Below are positions 1 to 8,554 of a stretch of DNA of 35,709 nucleotides, one piece after another. Origin of the DNA: Pseudoduganella ginsengisoli. GTDB taxonomy: Bacteria > Pseudomonadota > Gammaproteobacteria > Burkholderiales > Burkholderiaceae_D. The notes beneath the pieces were generated by a model. The model was not told where the DNA came from. It saw nothing but the letters and a program-made list of their open reading frames with translations, and did no database searches. Where the stretch lies: NCBI RefSeq assembly GCF_009720865.1, contig NZ_WNLA01000037.1:1-35709 (forward strand), written 5' to 3'. Position numbers and translations under genes: made by a program. Each line of letters begins with the position of its first letter. The first letter of the stretch is position 1.

Positions 1-934
1 GCGCGGCGGCAATGGCTGCGCCGTGTTCCGGACCGGCGCAGGCCCCCAAGGTGGCCGCCACGGCGCGCAGGCGCCCCGGCAACCACGCATCGCCATCGGG
101 CAAAGCCAGGATGGCGGCCTGGGTCTCCAGCACGGCCTGCATGTGGGCTGCCAGCGCCGGGGCTGGCGCCGGCGTAGCCGGAGCGGCAGCCAGCACGGCG
201 GCGATCTCCACCTGTTCCGGCACATAGCGGAAATACGTGTCCAGTTCAGCACGCGGCGCATCGGACAGCATGGTGAAGGCCAGTTGGCTGCGGTAGCAGT
301 CGATGGCGTCCAGCGCGGGCCAGTCTTCCATTGCCTGCACGGCGGTCCAGCGCAAGCCCGGCGTCTGGCGCGCGTGCAGGAACGGGTCTTCGCCCTTGAA
401 ATAGCATTCGGGCTCGGGCCGGTACGTGACCAGCGACAGCGGGCAGGCGGCGGCCTGCGCAACGGCGCGCGCCGCTTCCGGCAGCGCGGACAGGGCAATG
501 CCTTGCGGCGCCGGGGCGTCCGTTGCTGCGGCTACCGCTGCATCGCTGCCGGAGGCCAGCAGCGCGCGCAACGCTTGCGCCAGCGCCTTTGACGGCGCCT
601 GGTGTTCCGCGCCGATGGCTTCATGGCTGGCGATATCGTCCACGAGAACGGCAATGAAATCCATCGCGTCGAGCAGGCGGTCTGCCAGTGCCGGCGAATA
701 ATCTGCGCGGCCGTCGCGCACGGCGCCCATCAAATCTTCCGCCGCGTGCAGCACGCGCGTCATTTCCGGGAAGTCGAACAGGCCGCTGTTGCCCTTCAGC
801 GAATGCACCTGGCGGAACAGTTCCGCCATCATGGCGGTGCTGGCCGGTTCCTGCTCCAGCGCCATCAGCTGCGCGCCGATCGCTTCCAGCAATTCGCGCG
901 CCTCATCGATAAATTGCTGCAGCAGCGGCGTCAT
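1..934 (-). CDS. cheA: CheA-type chemotaxis histidine kinase, N-terminal part (gene runs off the left edge)
   Basis: Only the first 311 or so residues are in the window. They open with an Hpt (P1) domain whose phospho-accepting histidine is His44 in a VHSLKG motif, preceded by the usual helical MTPLLQQFIDEARELL start. A variable Ala-rich linker follows, then a region around residues 170-260 with conserved aromatic positions that resembles a CheA P2/regulator-docking segment. The dimerisation, ATPase and CheW-like domains would lie to the left. CheA autophosphorylates on the Hpt histidine and passes phosphate to receivers such as the CheY-like protein encoded just upstream. The start ATG overlaps the stop of that receiver gene (ATGA), which implies translational coupling. 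The frame stays open to base 1. Assignment to CheA rather than a free Hpt protein rests on length, layout and operon context. Confidence 0.85.
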   Translation of the reverse strand, partial: MTPLLQQFIDEARELLEAIGAQLMALEQEPASTAMMAELFRQVHSLKGNSGLFDFPEMTRVLHAAEDLMGAVRDGRADYSPALADRLLDAMDFIAVLVDDIASHEAIGAEHQAPSKALAQALRALLASGSDAAVAAATDAPAPQGIALSALPEAARAVAQAAACPLSLVTYRPEPECYFKGEDPFLHARQTPGLRWTAVQAMEDWPALDAIDCYRSQLAFTMLSDAPRAELDTYFRYVPEQVEIAAVLAAAPATPAPAPALAAHMQAVLETQAAILALPDGDAWLPGRLRAVAATLGACAGPEHGAAIAAA

Positions 935-1317
935 TGCACACCTCCGGCGCCCAGCAAGACGTTGCAATAGGCCAGCAATTCATCGGGCCGGGCCGGCTTG
1001 ACGAGGTAAAAACTCGCACCCGCAGCGTAAGCGCGGGTACGGTCGAAGTCTTGCGCCTCGCTCGATACCATCAGCGCCGGCGCCTGCCGGATGTCGCGCT
1101 GGCGCAAGTCGCGCAAGAAGTCGTAGCCGTCCTGCTGCGGCATGTTGATGTCCACCAGGTACAGGTCGAACGGCGCGCGCAGCGCCTTTTCCATCGCCTC
1201 GATGCCATTCATGGCTTCGTCCACCGCATAGCCGGCGGTTTCAAGGATATGGCGGTGGTACATGCGGACGGTGGCGGCGTCGTCGATGACGAGGATGCGT
1301 TTGGATTCCGGGTTCAT
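931..1317 (-). CDS. CheY-like single-domain response regulator
   Basis: A 128-residue stand-alone receiver domain. Visible landmarks are the acidic pair Asp12-Asp13 in VIDDAATVR, the phospho-acceptor Asp56 in LVDINMPQQDG, the Ser/Thr switch in MVSSEAQD, and the conserved Lys in LVKPARP. There is no output domain, so it probably acts as a diffusible phospho-carrier or output protein of the CheA encoded next. The start is the ATG that overlaps the cheR stop by 4 nt, and its own stop overlaps the cheA start by 4 nt, so cheR, this gene and cheA form a coupled block. The longer reading frame upstream of this ATG runs through cheR in another frame and is not coding. Confidence 0.92.
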   Translation of the reverse strand: MNPESKRILVIDDAATVRMYHRHILETAGYAVDEAMNGIEAMEKALRAPFDLYLVDINMPQQDGYDFLRDLRQRDIRQAPALMVSSEAQDFDRTRAYAAGASFYLVKPARPDELLAYCNVLLGAGGVQ

Positions 1318-2153
1318 TGCGGGGCCTTCTGGTAGACGATGGCTTCCGGGAATTTGCGGACCCGGAACAGGGAAGAAATACGGCTCATGGATTCGGAATG
1401 GCCCAGGCAGATAAAGCCGCCCGGCGCCAGCGCATCGAACAGCGCTTCCGCCGCCTCGCGGCGCGACTGGTCGTCGAAATAAATCAGCAGGTTGCGGCAA
1501 AACACGACGTCGATGCCCCGGTAAGCGGCGGTCTCCGATGGTTCTGCCAGATTGACGCGGGTGAATTCCACCGACTGGCGCAGCGCATCGCTGATGCGGT
1601 ATTCGCCATCGCCCACCGGCGTGAAATGCGCGCGCAGCAGGTGCGGCGGCAGGTTTTGCACGGACCGCTGCGAATACACGCCGCGCTGCGCCTTGTACAA
1701 AATATCGGTGTTGATGTCGGACGAAATCAGTTCCACATCCCACTGCGCCAGTTCCGGCCAGTATTCCGTCAGGTACAGCGCAATCGAATACGGCTCTTCG
1801 CCGGACGATGACGGGATCGACCAGATGCGGATGGTCTCGCCCGGCGCCTTGCGGGCGGCCACTTCCGGCAGGATCGATTGCACCAGGCATTTGAACTGGT
1901 ATTCTTCGCGGAAGAAATACGTTTCATTGACCGTCATCAGGTTAGTCAGCGTCTGTAATTCTTCACCGGACGCCTGGAACCGCAGCAACGTGAAATAGCT
2001 GCGGAAGGTGGACGCTTCCGTGGCGCGCATCCGCTCTTCCAGCCGCTTGTCGACGAAATAGCGCTTGCTATCCTCGAACTGGATGCCGGTTTTGCGGTAA
2101 AAGAATTCCCGGAACTTGTGGAATTCGTCGAAACCGATCAGTGGGTCGGTCAC
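1314..2153 (-). CDS. cheR: CheR-type chemoreceptor glutamate methyltransferase
   Basis: A 279-residue protein with an N-terminal helical CheR domain (about residues 1-75) and a SAM-dependent methyltransferase domain. The SAM site reads IWSIPSSSGEEPYSIAL, where most CheR proteins have a Cys-Ser-Thr-Gly-Glu-Glu-Pro-Tyr loop, so this is a divergent version. The later motifs VFCRNLLIYFD and LAPGGFICLGHSES are typical of the family. It should add methyl groups from S-adenosylmethionine to receptor glutamates, opposing the CheB of the same operon. The two-tip receptor encoded at 5538-7451 is its likely substrate. No C-terminal pentapeptide tether or TPR is visible. It starts 2 nt after the HEAT-repeat gene ends and overlaps the next gene by 4 nt. 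Confidence 0.93.
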   Translation of the reverse strand: MTDPLIGFDEFHKFREFFYRKTGIQFEDSKRYFVDKRLEERMRATEASTFRSYFTLLRFQASGEELQTLTNLMTVNETYFFREEYQFKCLVQSILPEVAARKAPGETIRIWSIPSSSGEEPYSIALYLTEYWPELAQWDVELISSDINTDILYKAQRGVYSQRSVQNLPPHLLRAHFTPVGDGEYRISDALRQSVEFTRVNLAEPSETAAYRGIDVVFCRNLLIYFDDQSRREAAEALFDALAPGGFICLGHSESMSRISSLFRVRKFPEAIVYQKAPQ

Positions 2154-2155
2154 GG

Positions 2156-2776
2156 TCAGCTCCCGGCCAGACGTTTCAGCGCAAAGCTGGCGGCAAAATG
2201 GATATACGGTTCATCCGAAAAGCGCGCTTTCAGCCGCTGCAGCGCGGGCGCGGCGCGCGCCGTGCCTATTTCGCACAGCAAGTCCACGGCGGCGGCGCAC
2301 ACGTTGACGTGCGCGTCGCTTTCCACCACGTCCAGCAGCCAGTCTTCGACCAGCGGATGGCGCAGCGATTCCAGGATATTGACGGCGAATATGCGCACGT
2401 CGGCATCGGCATCGGCCAGCAGCGGCGCGATAATGCCGGGAACTTCCTCCGGCAAGGTCTTCAGCGCTTCGATGGCGCCGTTGCGCAGCGCCGGTTCTTC
2501 GCTGTGCAGGCAGCGGGCCAGTCCCGCCACGGCATCTTCGCCGCCGATGCGCGCCAGGCTGTTGAGCATGGCGCCGCGTGCACTATGGTCGGTTTCCGTA
2601 TGCACGCGCACCAGCAGCAGCGGCGCCGCTTGCGGATGCGATGCCAGCGCCTGCGCCGCATGGCGCCGCACCACGGCGCTGCCGTCGTCGAGCAGCGCAA
2701 TGAGTTTGCCAGTATCGGGCGGCGCTATCGTGGCGGCGCGGGCTGCAGCGGCCTGCGTGCTTTTAGTGAATCCCAT
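2156..2776 (-). CDS. HEAT-repeat protein of the chemosensory operon
   Basis: A 206-residue protein made almost wholly of helical repeats of about 30 residues, each with the HEAT/PBS-lyase pattern: short helices rich in Ala and Leu, then Asp/Val/Arg. Examples are LLDDGSAVVRRHAAQALAS and LADADADVRIFAVNILESL. Such repeats form a curved scaffold that binds other proteins; no catalytic residue is seen. The ATG at 2776 was chosen because GGAG lies 6 nt before it, while the two ATGs further upstream lack a site. With this start the gene overlaps the end of cheB by 14 nt and sits 2 nt before cheR. Its place between the methylesterase and the methyltransferase suggests it organises or tunes the adaptation enzymes, which is inference. 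Confidence 0.85.
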   Translation of the reverse strand: MGFTKSTQAAAARAATIAPPDTGKLIALLDDGSAVVRRHAAQALASHPQAAPLLLVRVHTETDHSARGAMLNSLARIGGEDAVAGLARCLHSEEPALRNGAIEALKTLPEEVPGIIAPLLADADADVRIFAVNILESLRHPLVEDWLLDVVESDAHVNVCAAAVDLLCEIGTARAAPALQRLKARFSDEPYIHFAASFALKRLAGS

Positions 2777-3938
2777 GTAGATCTCCATAAGCCCATGCAT
2801 TCAATTGACGGGCGATGCCCTGGGCGGGTAATACCATGGTGGCGCCATCGCGGTCGATCAGCGCTTTCGGCATGCCGTACACCACGGCGGTTTCTTCGGA
2901 TTCGGCGATGGTGCGTCCGCCCAGGCGGCGCAAATCGCAAAATGCTTCGGCGCCGTCGTAGCCCATGCCGGTCAGCATGACGCCGATCAGCTGGCGCGGC
3001 TGGCATTGTTCCAGCGCCGTGCGGGCCAGTAATTCCACGGACGGGTGCCACAGGTGGCCCTGTGTTTCCGGGCGGGCCAGCACCGTCAGCTTGCCGGCGC
3101 GCGTGGTGAGCACCGTGTCGGCGCTGCCCCGCGCGATATAAATATTGCCCGGTACGACTTCCTGCGGCGCACCGGCTTCCGTCACGTTCAGCGGGCATAT
3201 CGCATCGAGGCGGCGGGCAAACGGCCCCGTGAAAGCGGCCGGCATGTGCTGCGCCACGATCACCGGATACGGAAAGTCAGCGGGCAATTGGGGCAGAATG
3301 CCTTCCAGCGTGCCCGGGCCGCCCGTCGACACGCCGATCAGTACCACGCCCGACAGGGAAGGGCGGGGCTGCGTGCCCGCCACGGGCACGGTACTTTGCT
3401 GTACCGCCCTGGCTCGCGCTGCCGACGGTTGCACGCAGGTTTCAGCAGGTGCGTTGACCGGCGCCGGGGCCGTGTCCGGCGCGGCCTGGCGTTCAGCGCG
3501 GGCAGGGCGTGCGCCGGAAGGCGCCGCCACGCCGCGCCGGATGCGGGCGCGCGACGCCGCCTTGACTTTCGACAGCAGCACGGGCGCCACTTCGTCGAGC
3601 GACAGCGAGATCGTGCCGCCCGGCTTGGCCACGTAATCCACCGCACCCAGCGCCAGCGCTTCAAACGTGGCCAGCGCGCCCTGTTCCGTCAGCGACGACA
3701 CCATGACCACCGGTGTCGGGCGTTCCTGCATGATGTGGGCGAGGGCGGTCAAGCCATCCATTTCCGGCATGTTGATATCCAAAGTCACCACGTCGGGAAC
3801 GAATTCGCGCACCGCCAGCACGGCTTCCACGCCATTGCGCGCGCAGCGCACGTCGTAGCTGCCTTCCCCCTCGAACAAATTCGACAGGTGGCGCCGCATC
3901 AGTGCGGAATCGTCAACGATGAGCAGCCTGGTTGCCAT
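2763..3938 (-). CDS. cheB: CheB: chemotaxis protein-glutamate methylesterase
   Basis: A 391-residue two-domain CheB. The N-terminal receiver has VDDSALMRRHL and the phospho-acceptor Asp54 in TLDINMPEMDG. A linker of about 60 residues rich in Ala, Pro and Arg leads to the methylesterase domain, whose catalytic triad is visible as Ser204 (GVSTGGPG), His231 (AQHMPAAF) and Asp328 (MLTGMGYDGAEA). The enzyme demethylates or deamidates receptor glutamates when its receiver is phosphorylated by CheA. Of two adjacent ATGs, the second (3938) sits 5 nt after an AGGAGG site and is preferred; a longer in-frame start at 3989 would run into the upstream gene. The upstream cheW-like gene ends 10 nt before this start. 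Confidence 0.95.
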   Translation of the reverse strand: MATRLLIVDDSALMRRHLSNLFEGEGSYDVRCARNGVEAVLAVREFVPDVVTLDINMPEMDGLTALAHIMQERPTPVVMVSSLTEQGALATFEALALGAVDYVAKPGGTISLSLDEVAPVLLSKVKAASRARIRRGVAAPSGARPARAERQAAPDTAPAPVNAPAETCVQPSAARARAVQQSTVPVAGTQPRPSLSGVVLIGVSTGGPGTLEGILPQLPADFPYPVIVAQHMPAAFTGPFARRLDAICPLNVTEAGAPQEVVPGNIYIARGSADTVLTTRAGKLTVLARPETQGHLWHPSVELLARTALEQCQPRQLIGVMLTGMGYDGAEAFCDLRRLGGRTIAESEETAVVYGMPKALIDRDGATMVLPAQGIARQLNAWAYGDLHGIH

Positions 3939-3948
3939 CATGCCCTCC

Positions 3949-5526
3949 TTATGCCGCCAGGCGAGCCAGCGCTTCGCTGTCTTCGCCATCCACCAGGCAG
4001 ACCGGCTCGATCAGCTGGATCATGCGGTTGTGCTTTTCCAGGTTGGCGACCCGGCCCAGCAGCCGTGCCTGTGCCTGCGACAGGCGCGGCGCCGGTTCGA
4101 TGGCCGTGCGCGGAATTTTCAGCACTTCCGTCACGGCATCGACGATGAAGCCGATGCGCACGCCCTTGATCAGGAACACCATGATGCGCTGGCGGTCGTT
4201 GCGGTCGATCGGCGCCAGGTCCAGCCGCTTGCGCTGGTCAATCACGGGCAGCACGGCGCCGCGCAGGTTGATGACGCCTTCGACGAAGTGCGCCGCCTTC
4301 GGCACGTGCGTCAATTCTTCCGGCACGCGCACGATTTCCTGCACGCCGGCGATCGGCACGCCGAATTCGCCATCGGCCAGGTGGAACACCACCACCTGTT
4401 CTTCATCATCGTTGCCGGCTTCCTCGGCCGCGTCCATTGCGCCGGCTGTGCCTTCGGCCAGTTGTTCCATGTTTCCTCCGATGGATTCCATCACTTGCTG
4501 CAGCGCGCCCTGGTGGCAAATGCGGTCCACCGCCAGGATGCCGACCAGGCGTTTGCCGTTGTCGAGGCGGCAAATCTGGCCGATATCGGCCATGCCGCTG
4601 TTCTTGGCCAGCAGGGCAGGCATCGCGTCAACCAGCTTGGCCGGCACCCGCAGCACTTCCGATACGCTGTCCGTCACGATGCCGACTGCCGTTTCGCCGA
4701 TGGCGGCCACCACCACGCGGCTGCGCTCATCGAGCTGGCGCGCGGCCAGCCCGAACAGGCTGCGCAGGCTGACCAGCGGCAGCAAGCGTTCGCGCAACGT
4801 CATCAGGCCCAGCACGTGCGACGGTGAATTCGGCACGTGCACGATGTTAGGCGGCACTTGCACGATTTCCTGCACACTGGCGATGTCGATCGCATATTCC
4901 TGTTCCGCCACGGTGAAGTTCACCAGCTGCAGTTCGTCGGCAGCCTGCTGCTCTTCATTGGCGGCTTCGGCGCCGGCCGCGCCGGCCATGCTTGATGCAC
5001 CCCGCGCCAGCGCGGAAATCGCTTCAAACTGCTGCGCCACCAGCTTGCCGAAGTCCAGCACCATGACCATCGAGCAGCCGGCGACATCCTTGAGGATGCC
5101 CGTCAGCAGTTCGCTGTCGACCGTGCTGCGGATGCCGGACACGCCTTCGATGCGTTCCGGATCGACGTCGATGACACTGGCCACGCGGTCCACTACGAAG
5201 CCCAGCGGCTGGCCCAGGTCGATCACGACAGCGCGCGTCAAATCGTCGTGTTCGCGCATGTCAAAGCCAAACAGGCGGCGCAGTGAAATGATCGGCAGCA
5301 CGCGGCCGCGCAGGTTGGACAGGCCGTCCAGCGTGGCCGGCGCCAGCGGCACCCGCACGACAGCAGGCACGCGGATGATTTCCTGCACCGGCGCCATATC
5401 GACGGCGAACATTTCGCCGGCGATTTCAAAAGTCACGAACTGGCGGGTATCGGACTGCGCTTCGCCGCTTTCATCGGCGTGCGCAGCGTCGTGGCCGCCA
5501 TGTTCGAGGATGGCTTCATCAGTCAT
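3949..5526 (-). CDS. Three-domain CheW-type scaffold protein
   Basis: A 525-residue protein holding three consecutive CheW domains, at about residues 28-165, 197-340 and 375-515. Each has the same landmarks: a first strand (FVTFEIAGEMFAVDM, LVNFTVAEQEYAIDI, VVVFHLADGEFGVPI), then VQEIxxVP, then a Leu-rich LRxRxLPxxxLR segment. Ordinary CheW is one domain of about 160 residues linking receptors to CheA, so this is a tandem triplication that could bridge several receptors or kinases. Acidic linkers separate the domains, and domain 3 has INLRGAVLPVIDQRKR. GGAG lies 8-9 nt before the chosen ATG. The receptor gene ends 11 nt upstream, which suits a receptor-scaffold pair. No receiver or kinase domain is present. 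Confidence 0.92.
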   Translation of the reverse strand: MTDEAILEHGGHDAAHADESGEAQSDTRQFVTFEIAGEMFAVDMAPVQEIIRVPAVVRVPLAPATLDGLSNLRGRVLPIISLRRLFGFDMREHDDLTRAVVIDLGQPLGFVVDRVASVIDVDPERIEGVSGIRSTVDSELLTGILKDVAGCSMVMVLDFGKLVAQQFEAISALARGASSMAGAAGAEAANEEQQAADELQLVNFTVAEQEYAIDIASVQEIVQVPPNIVHVPNSPSHVLGLMTLRERLLPLVSLRSLFGLAARQLDERSRVVVAAIGETAVGIVTDSVSEVLRVPAKLVDAMPALLAKNSGMADIGQICRLDNGKRLVGILAVDRICHQGALQQVMESIGGNMEQLAEGTAGAMDAAEEAGNDDEEQVVVFHLADGEFGVPIAGVQEIVRVPEELTHVPKAAHFVEGVINLRGAVLPVIDQRKRLDLAPIDRNDRQRIMVFLIKGVRIGFIVDAVTEVLKIPRTAIEPAPRLSQAQARLLGRVANLEKHNRMIQLIEPVCLVDGEDSEALARLAA

Positions 5527-5537
5527 GCGGCTTCTCC

Positions 5538-7451
5538 TTAAGCGCTTTGCAGTTCGTCGGCCAGCGAGGCGATTTCCTCGATGGCGGCCGCCAGGTCATC
5601 CGCGCCCTTCGATTGCTGCGACGCGGCGCCCGATGCTTCGCCGGCGGCCTTTTCCGCCGTTTGCGCCGCCGTGGCAATTTGTTCCACGCCGATCTTGGCC
5701 TGGCCGATGGCGGTCACGATGGCGTTGGCGGCCGCCAGGATTTCCTGCGTGCCCTTGTCGACTGCCGCGATATCGGTTTCAATGGTGACCAGGTTGGCAG
5801 TCGATTGCTTGGCCTGCTCGGTTTCGCGGATGGCGGCACGCACGATTTCATCGAGGTCGCCGGAGACGCGCACGATCTGGTCTTGCACGGCCTTGACGAG
5901 GTCCTTGATGCGGTCCGCGTTTTCTGCCGAATCGCGCGCCAGGTTGCGGATGTCTGTCGATACCACGACAAAACCTTTGCCGAATTCACCAGCGCGCGCC
6001 GCTTCGACGGAACCGTTCACGGCCAGCATGTTGGTCTGGATCGACACGGTGGTGATGGATTCCACGATCTTGTCGATGCGGCGCGACACTTGTTCCAGGT
6101 CCTTGACCTGGCGGATGCTCGCTTGCGTGCCTTTGACGGACGATTCAATGCCGACGATCAGCTGGTCGACAGCGACCTTGTTGTTGGTGAGGATGCCCTG
6201 CACGTTTTGCACCTTTTGGCCGGACATGGTGGCACGGGTCTGCGCCAGTTCCACGCCTTTTTCAATTTGCGTGATGGCGGCAGACGATTGCTCGGAAGCC
6301 GCCGCCGCCGTCTGCGCGCCTTTGCGGATTTGATCGATGGCGGTCATGATCTGGCTGGCTGCGCGGTTGATTTCCTGCACGGACGACGACAATTCTTCGG
6401 CATTGGACGCCACGTCTTCCGCACTCTTGGCCACGTCGGTAGAGTTACGCAGATCATCGGCCAGTTCCGACAGCGCTTGCGCTGCACGTTCGCTTTCGCT
6501 CAGCGCCTGCGTCTGTTCATTGACGGTCTTCGACGATTCCATGGCGGCGGCCGATTGTTCTTCGGCAGCGGCGGCAATGGCTTCCGAACCTTTCAGCGCC
6601 TGCACGGCAGCGTCGTTGGACTGGGTGGCGCCGGCCGCGATTTCACGTATACCGGACACCACTTCCAGCATGTCGAAGCGCACTTGCTCGAGCTGGTTGG
6701 TGATGCCTTTGCCTTTTTCCACTTCGTTTTCAACGGTCTTGGCGGAGTGGTTGATGCCGTCGGCAATGGCTTTGACTTCTTGCTGGATCTGGCCCACCAG
6801 GTCCTGGATTTGCTTGGCGCTCTTTTCCGACGTTTCCGCCAGGTTGCGCACTTCATCGGCCACCACGGCAAAGCCTTTACCGTGCTTGCCGGCGCGGGCT
6901 GCTTCAATGGCGGCGTTCAGCGCCAGCAAATTGGTCTGGTCTGCAATGCGCACCACGGCTTTGACGATTTCGCCAATGTTGGCGGCTTGCGTCTCCAGTT
7001 CCGCTACCATCGCGACCGACGCCGACTGGCGCTGGGCGGCGACAGCCACGTTGTCGATCAGGCGGCCGATATCGTCGGTGGTGCGCTGGATCAGGCCCTG
7101 CACGGCTTCCGACTTGGTCTGGCTCACGGTGGCGTTGTTCAACTGGCGCGTGATGGCTTGCGTAACAAGCTGGAAGCTGGCCAGCGATTCTTGCGCGGCG
7201 CTCGATGCGGTGTCCGCATTGGCGGCAATCTGGTCGGACGCACGGCGCAATTGTTCGGCCGCGGCAGCCGCCTCGTTGATGCCGGACGACAGTTGCGACG
7301 TGGCCGCGGCTACCCGCTCTGCTGCTTGCTGCTGCTTGGCCAGCGTACGGGCGCGCTTGCGCTGGGCATCGGCCTCGCGCGAGCTGACTGCGCTCAGTTT
7401 GGACGGTTCGGCATGCTGGGGCAGTGCGGTGATTTTCTTGACCAGGGCCAT
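5538..7451 (-). CDS. Cytoplasmic methyl-accepting protein with two signalling tips
   Basis: A 637-residue, Ala/Gln-rich coiled-coil protein without any transmembrane segment or periplasmic domain. It contains two copies of the receptor hairpin tip. The first, about residues 172-206, is canonical (QTNLLALNAAIEAARAG followed by KGFAVVADEVRNLAE). The second, about 472-506, is divergent (QTNMLAVNGSVEAARAG followed by KGFVVVSTDIRNLAR). Normal receptors have one tip per chain, so the chain looks like two signalling units in series. It should sense a cytoplasmic cue or another protein and drive the CheA encoded downstream through the three-domain CheW. The ATG at 7451 is chosen for the AAGGAG site 8 nt before it; the longer frame upstream overlaps the Hpt gene. 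The 59 nt gap to that gene is the longest in the operon. Confidence 0.92.
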   Translation of the reverse strand: MALVKKITALPQHAEPSKLSAVSSREADAQRKRARTLAKQQQAAERVAAATSQLSSGINEAAAAAEQLRRASDQIAANADTASSAAQESLASFQLVTQAITRQLNNATVSQTKSEAVQGLIQRTTDDIGRLIDNVAVAAQRQSASVAMVAELETQAANIGEIVKAVVRIADQTNLLALNAAIEAARAGKHGKGFAVVADEVRNLAETSEKSAKQIQDLVGQIQQEVKAIADGINHSAKTVENEVEKGKGITNQLEQVRFDMLEVVSGIREIAAGATQSNDAAVQALKGSEAIAAAAEEQSAAAMESSKTVNEQTQALSESERAAQALSELADDLRNSTDVAKSAEDVASNAEELSSSVQEINRAASQIMTAIDQIRKGAQTAAAASEQSSAAITQIEKGVELAQTRATMSGQKVQNVQGILTNNKVAVDQLIVGIESSVKGTQASIRQVKDLEQVSRRIDKIVESITTVSIQTNMLAVNGSVEAARAGEFGKGFVVVSTDIRNLARDSAENADRIKDLVKAVQDQIVRVSGDLDEIVRAAIRETEQAKQSTANLVTIETDIAAVDKGTQEILAAANAIVTAIGQAKIGVEQIATAAQTAEKAAGEASGAASQQSKGADDLAAAIEEIASLADELQSA

Positions 7452-7510
7452 CTTAGTACTCCTTTGGTGAGGGGCGGCGAGGGGATTCGCCAGGGGATCA
7501 ATGGGCGGCT

Positions 7511-7900
7511 TCACTGCGCACCCGCTTGCTGAAACAGGTCGGCGCCCAGGGACGCGCACTCTGCCACTTCGCGCATGACATGCGCGTATTCGTTGCGTAA
7601 TTCATTGGCGGTGCCGGTTGGCACGATTGCCGTGTCTTGCCAGCCGACGCGTTCCATGTCGGCCGCCAGGTCGCTCAGGCGGCGCGCGCCGATCAGGCGC
7701 GCCGTGCCTTTCATGGCGTGGCTGGCGTCGCGCCATTGCGCGCGATCGCCATTGTTCAGCGCGCGTTCCAGCGCCTGCATGGTGGCGGGCGTCGTGCTGA
7801 TAAACAGTTGCAGCAGGCGGACGCTGACTGCCGCGTCGCGGCACGCGGTTACATACAGGTCTTGCATGGCGAAATGGTGGAAGCAGGGGACGGGGGGCAT
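7511..7900 (-). CDS. Stand-alone Hpt phosphotransfer protein
   Basis: A protein of up to 129 residues with a single Hpt domain. The phospho-accepting histidine is in SHAMKGTARLIGARRL (His61 counted from the first ATG), in the usual H-x-x-K-G setting and followed by the amphipathic helix LSDLAADMERVGW. It could relay phosphate between a kinase and the receiver gene that lies just upstream, but that receiver is broken here. Two starts are possible, at 7900 and at 7867 (MQDLYV); neither has a strong ribosome binding site, and the later one fits the domain boundary better. The upstream receiver gene ends 12 nt before the first start. Confidence 0.85.
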   Translation of the reverse strand: MPPVPCFHHFAMQDLYVTACRDAAVSVRLLQLFISTTPATMQALERALNNGDRAQWRDASHAMKGTARLIGARRLSDLAADMERVGWQDTAIVPTGTANELRNEYAHVMREVAECASLGADLFQQAGAQ

Positions 7901-7912
7901 GGCGGCTTTCGG

Positions 7913-8290
7913 TCAGTTTGCCCGGCCAACGAGCAGGGCCAGGTCTTCGAGTTCGATGGGGCGGGCAAAGCAGCCTTCCATGCCGGCGTCCAGGCAGCGC
8001 GGGCGGGAAACATCCATGTCGCCAGCCGTTAATGCCACGATGCGGGGCTGGTCCAGGACGGTATCCGCGGCGCGGATCTGGCGCGTCATTTCCATGCCGT
8101 CCATCTGCGGCATCTGGCAATCGGTCAGCACCAGCTTGCAGCGGTGGCTGGCCAGCCAGTTCAGTGCTTACGCGCCGTTGCTGGCGAAAGCGACCCGGGG
8201 CACCCCCAGGATCTTCAACTGCGTTTCCAGCAGCAGGGTGTTGAGGGCGCAATCGTCAACGATCAAGACATCAATGGCGGAATTGGGCAT
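7913..8290 (-). pseudogene. Response regulator receiver interrupted by an in-frame TAA
   Basis: The frame from the ATG at 8290 gives a full-length 125-codon receiver domain except for a TAA at 8168-8170 (codon 41), in the sequence SNGA-stop-ALNWLASH. A Glu codon (GAA) there would match the usual NGxEAL motif, so a single base change explains it. Before the stop are the acidic pair in IVDDCALN; after it are the phospho-acceptor Asp57 in LTDCQMPQMDG and Thr88 in ALTAGDMD. The conserved Lys is replaced by Arg110 in CFARPIE, so the domain may already have been degenerate. The piece after the stop could restart at GTG (8131) but would lack the acidic pocket. It heads the chemosensory operon. A sequencing error cannot be excluded. 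Confidence 0.82.
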
Positions 8291-8554
8291 GTGAAAATTC
8301 ACCTAAAACATTGAAATCAGTAAAATCAATGAAAACGATAGTAGGTGATGGCGTGCCGGACGGCAATGAGGGAATCGCTTAAATACTTGTTTATTGAGAT
8401 AAAACAACAGATTGTCCTGGACGGGTACTGAAAGTTGTGATCTATAAAACAGTAAAAGTGGTAAATTCGCGCATGCAAGCGACGCGAAAATGTGGAGAAT
8501 GTTGCTCTGGTGATTATGTTGCGAACATGGCATAATGCCGGGCTCACACCCGAT
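8291..8554. other. Intergenic region between the che operon and tRNA-Leu
   Basis: About 260 nt, clearly AT-richer than its flanks and without a convincing coding frame. It must hold the leftward promoter of the che operon and the rightward promoter of the tRNA gene. A CATAAT hexamer at 8531-8536, about 19 nt before the tRNA, is a plausible -10 box for the tRNA, but its -35 is poor. I see no clear sigma-28 or sigma-70 pair for the che operon. Confidence 0.4.

Noticed and set aside
5547..7532. A 661-codon open frame on the plus strand opposite the two-tip receptor
   Set aside because: It is the antisense of a repetitive Ala/Gln-rich receptor gene; its product has a His/Arg/Gly-rich shadow composition and no motif.
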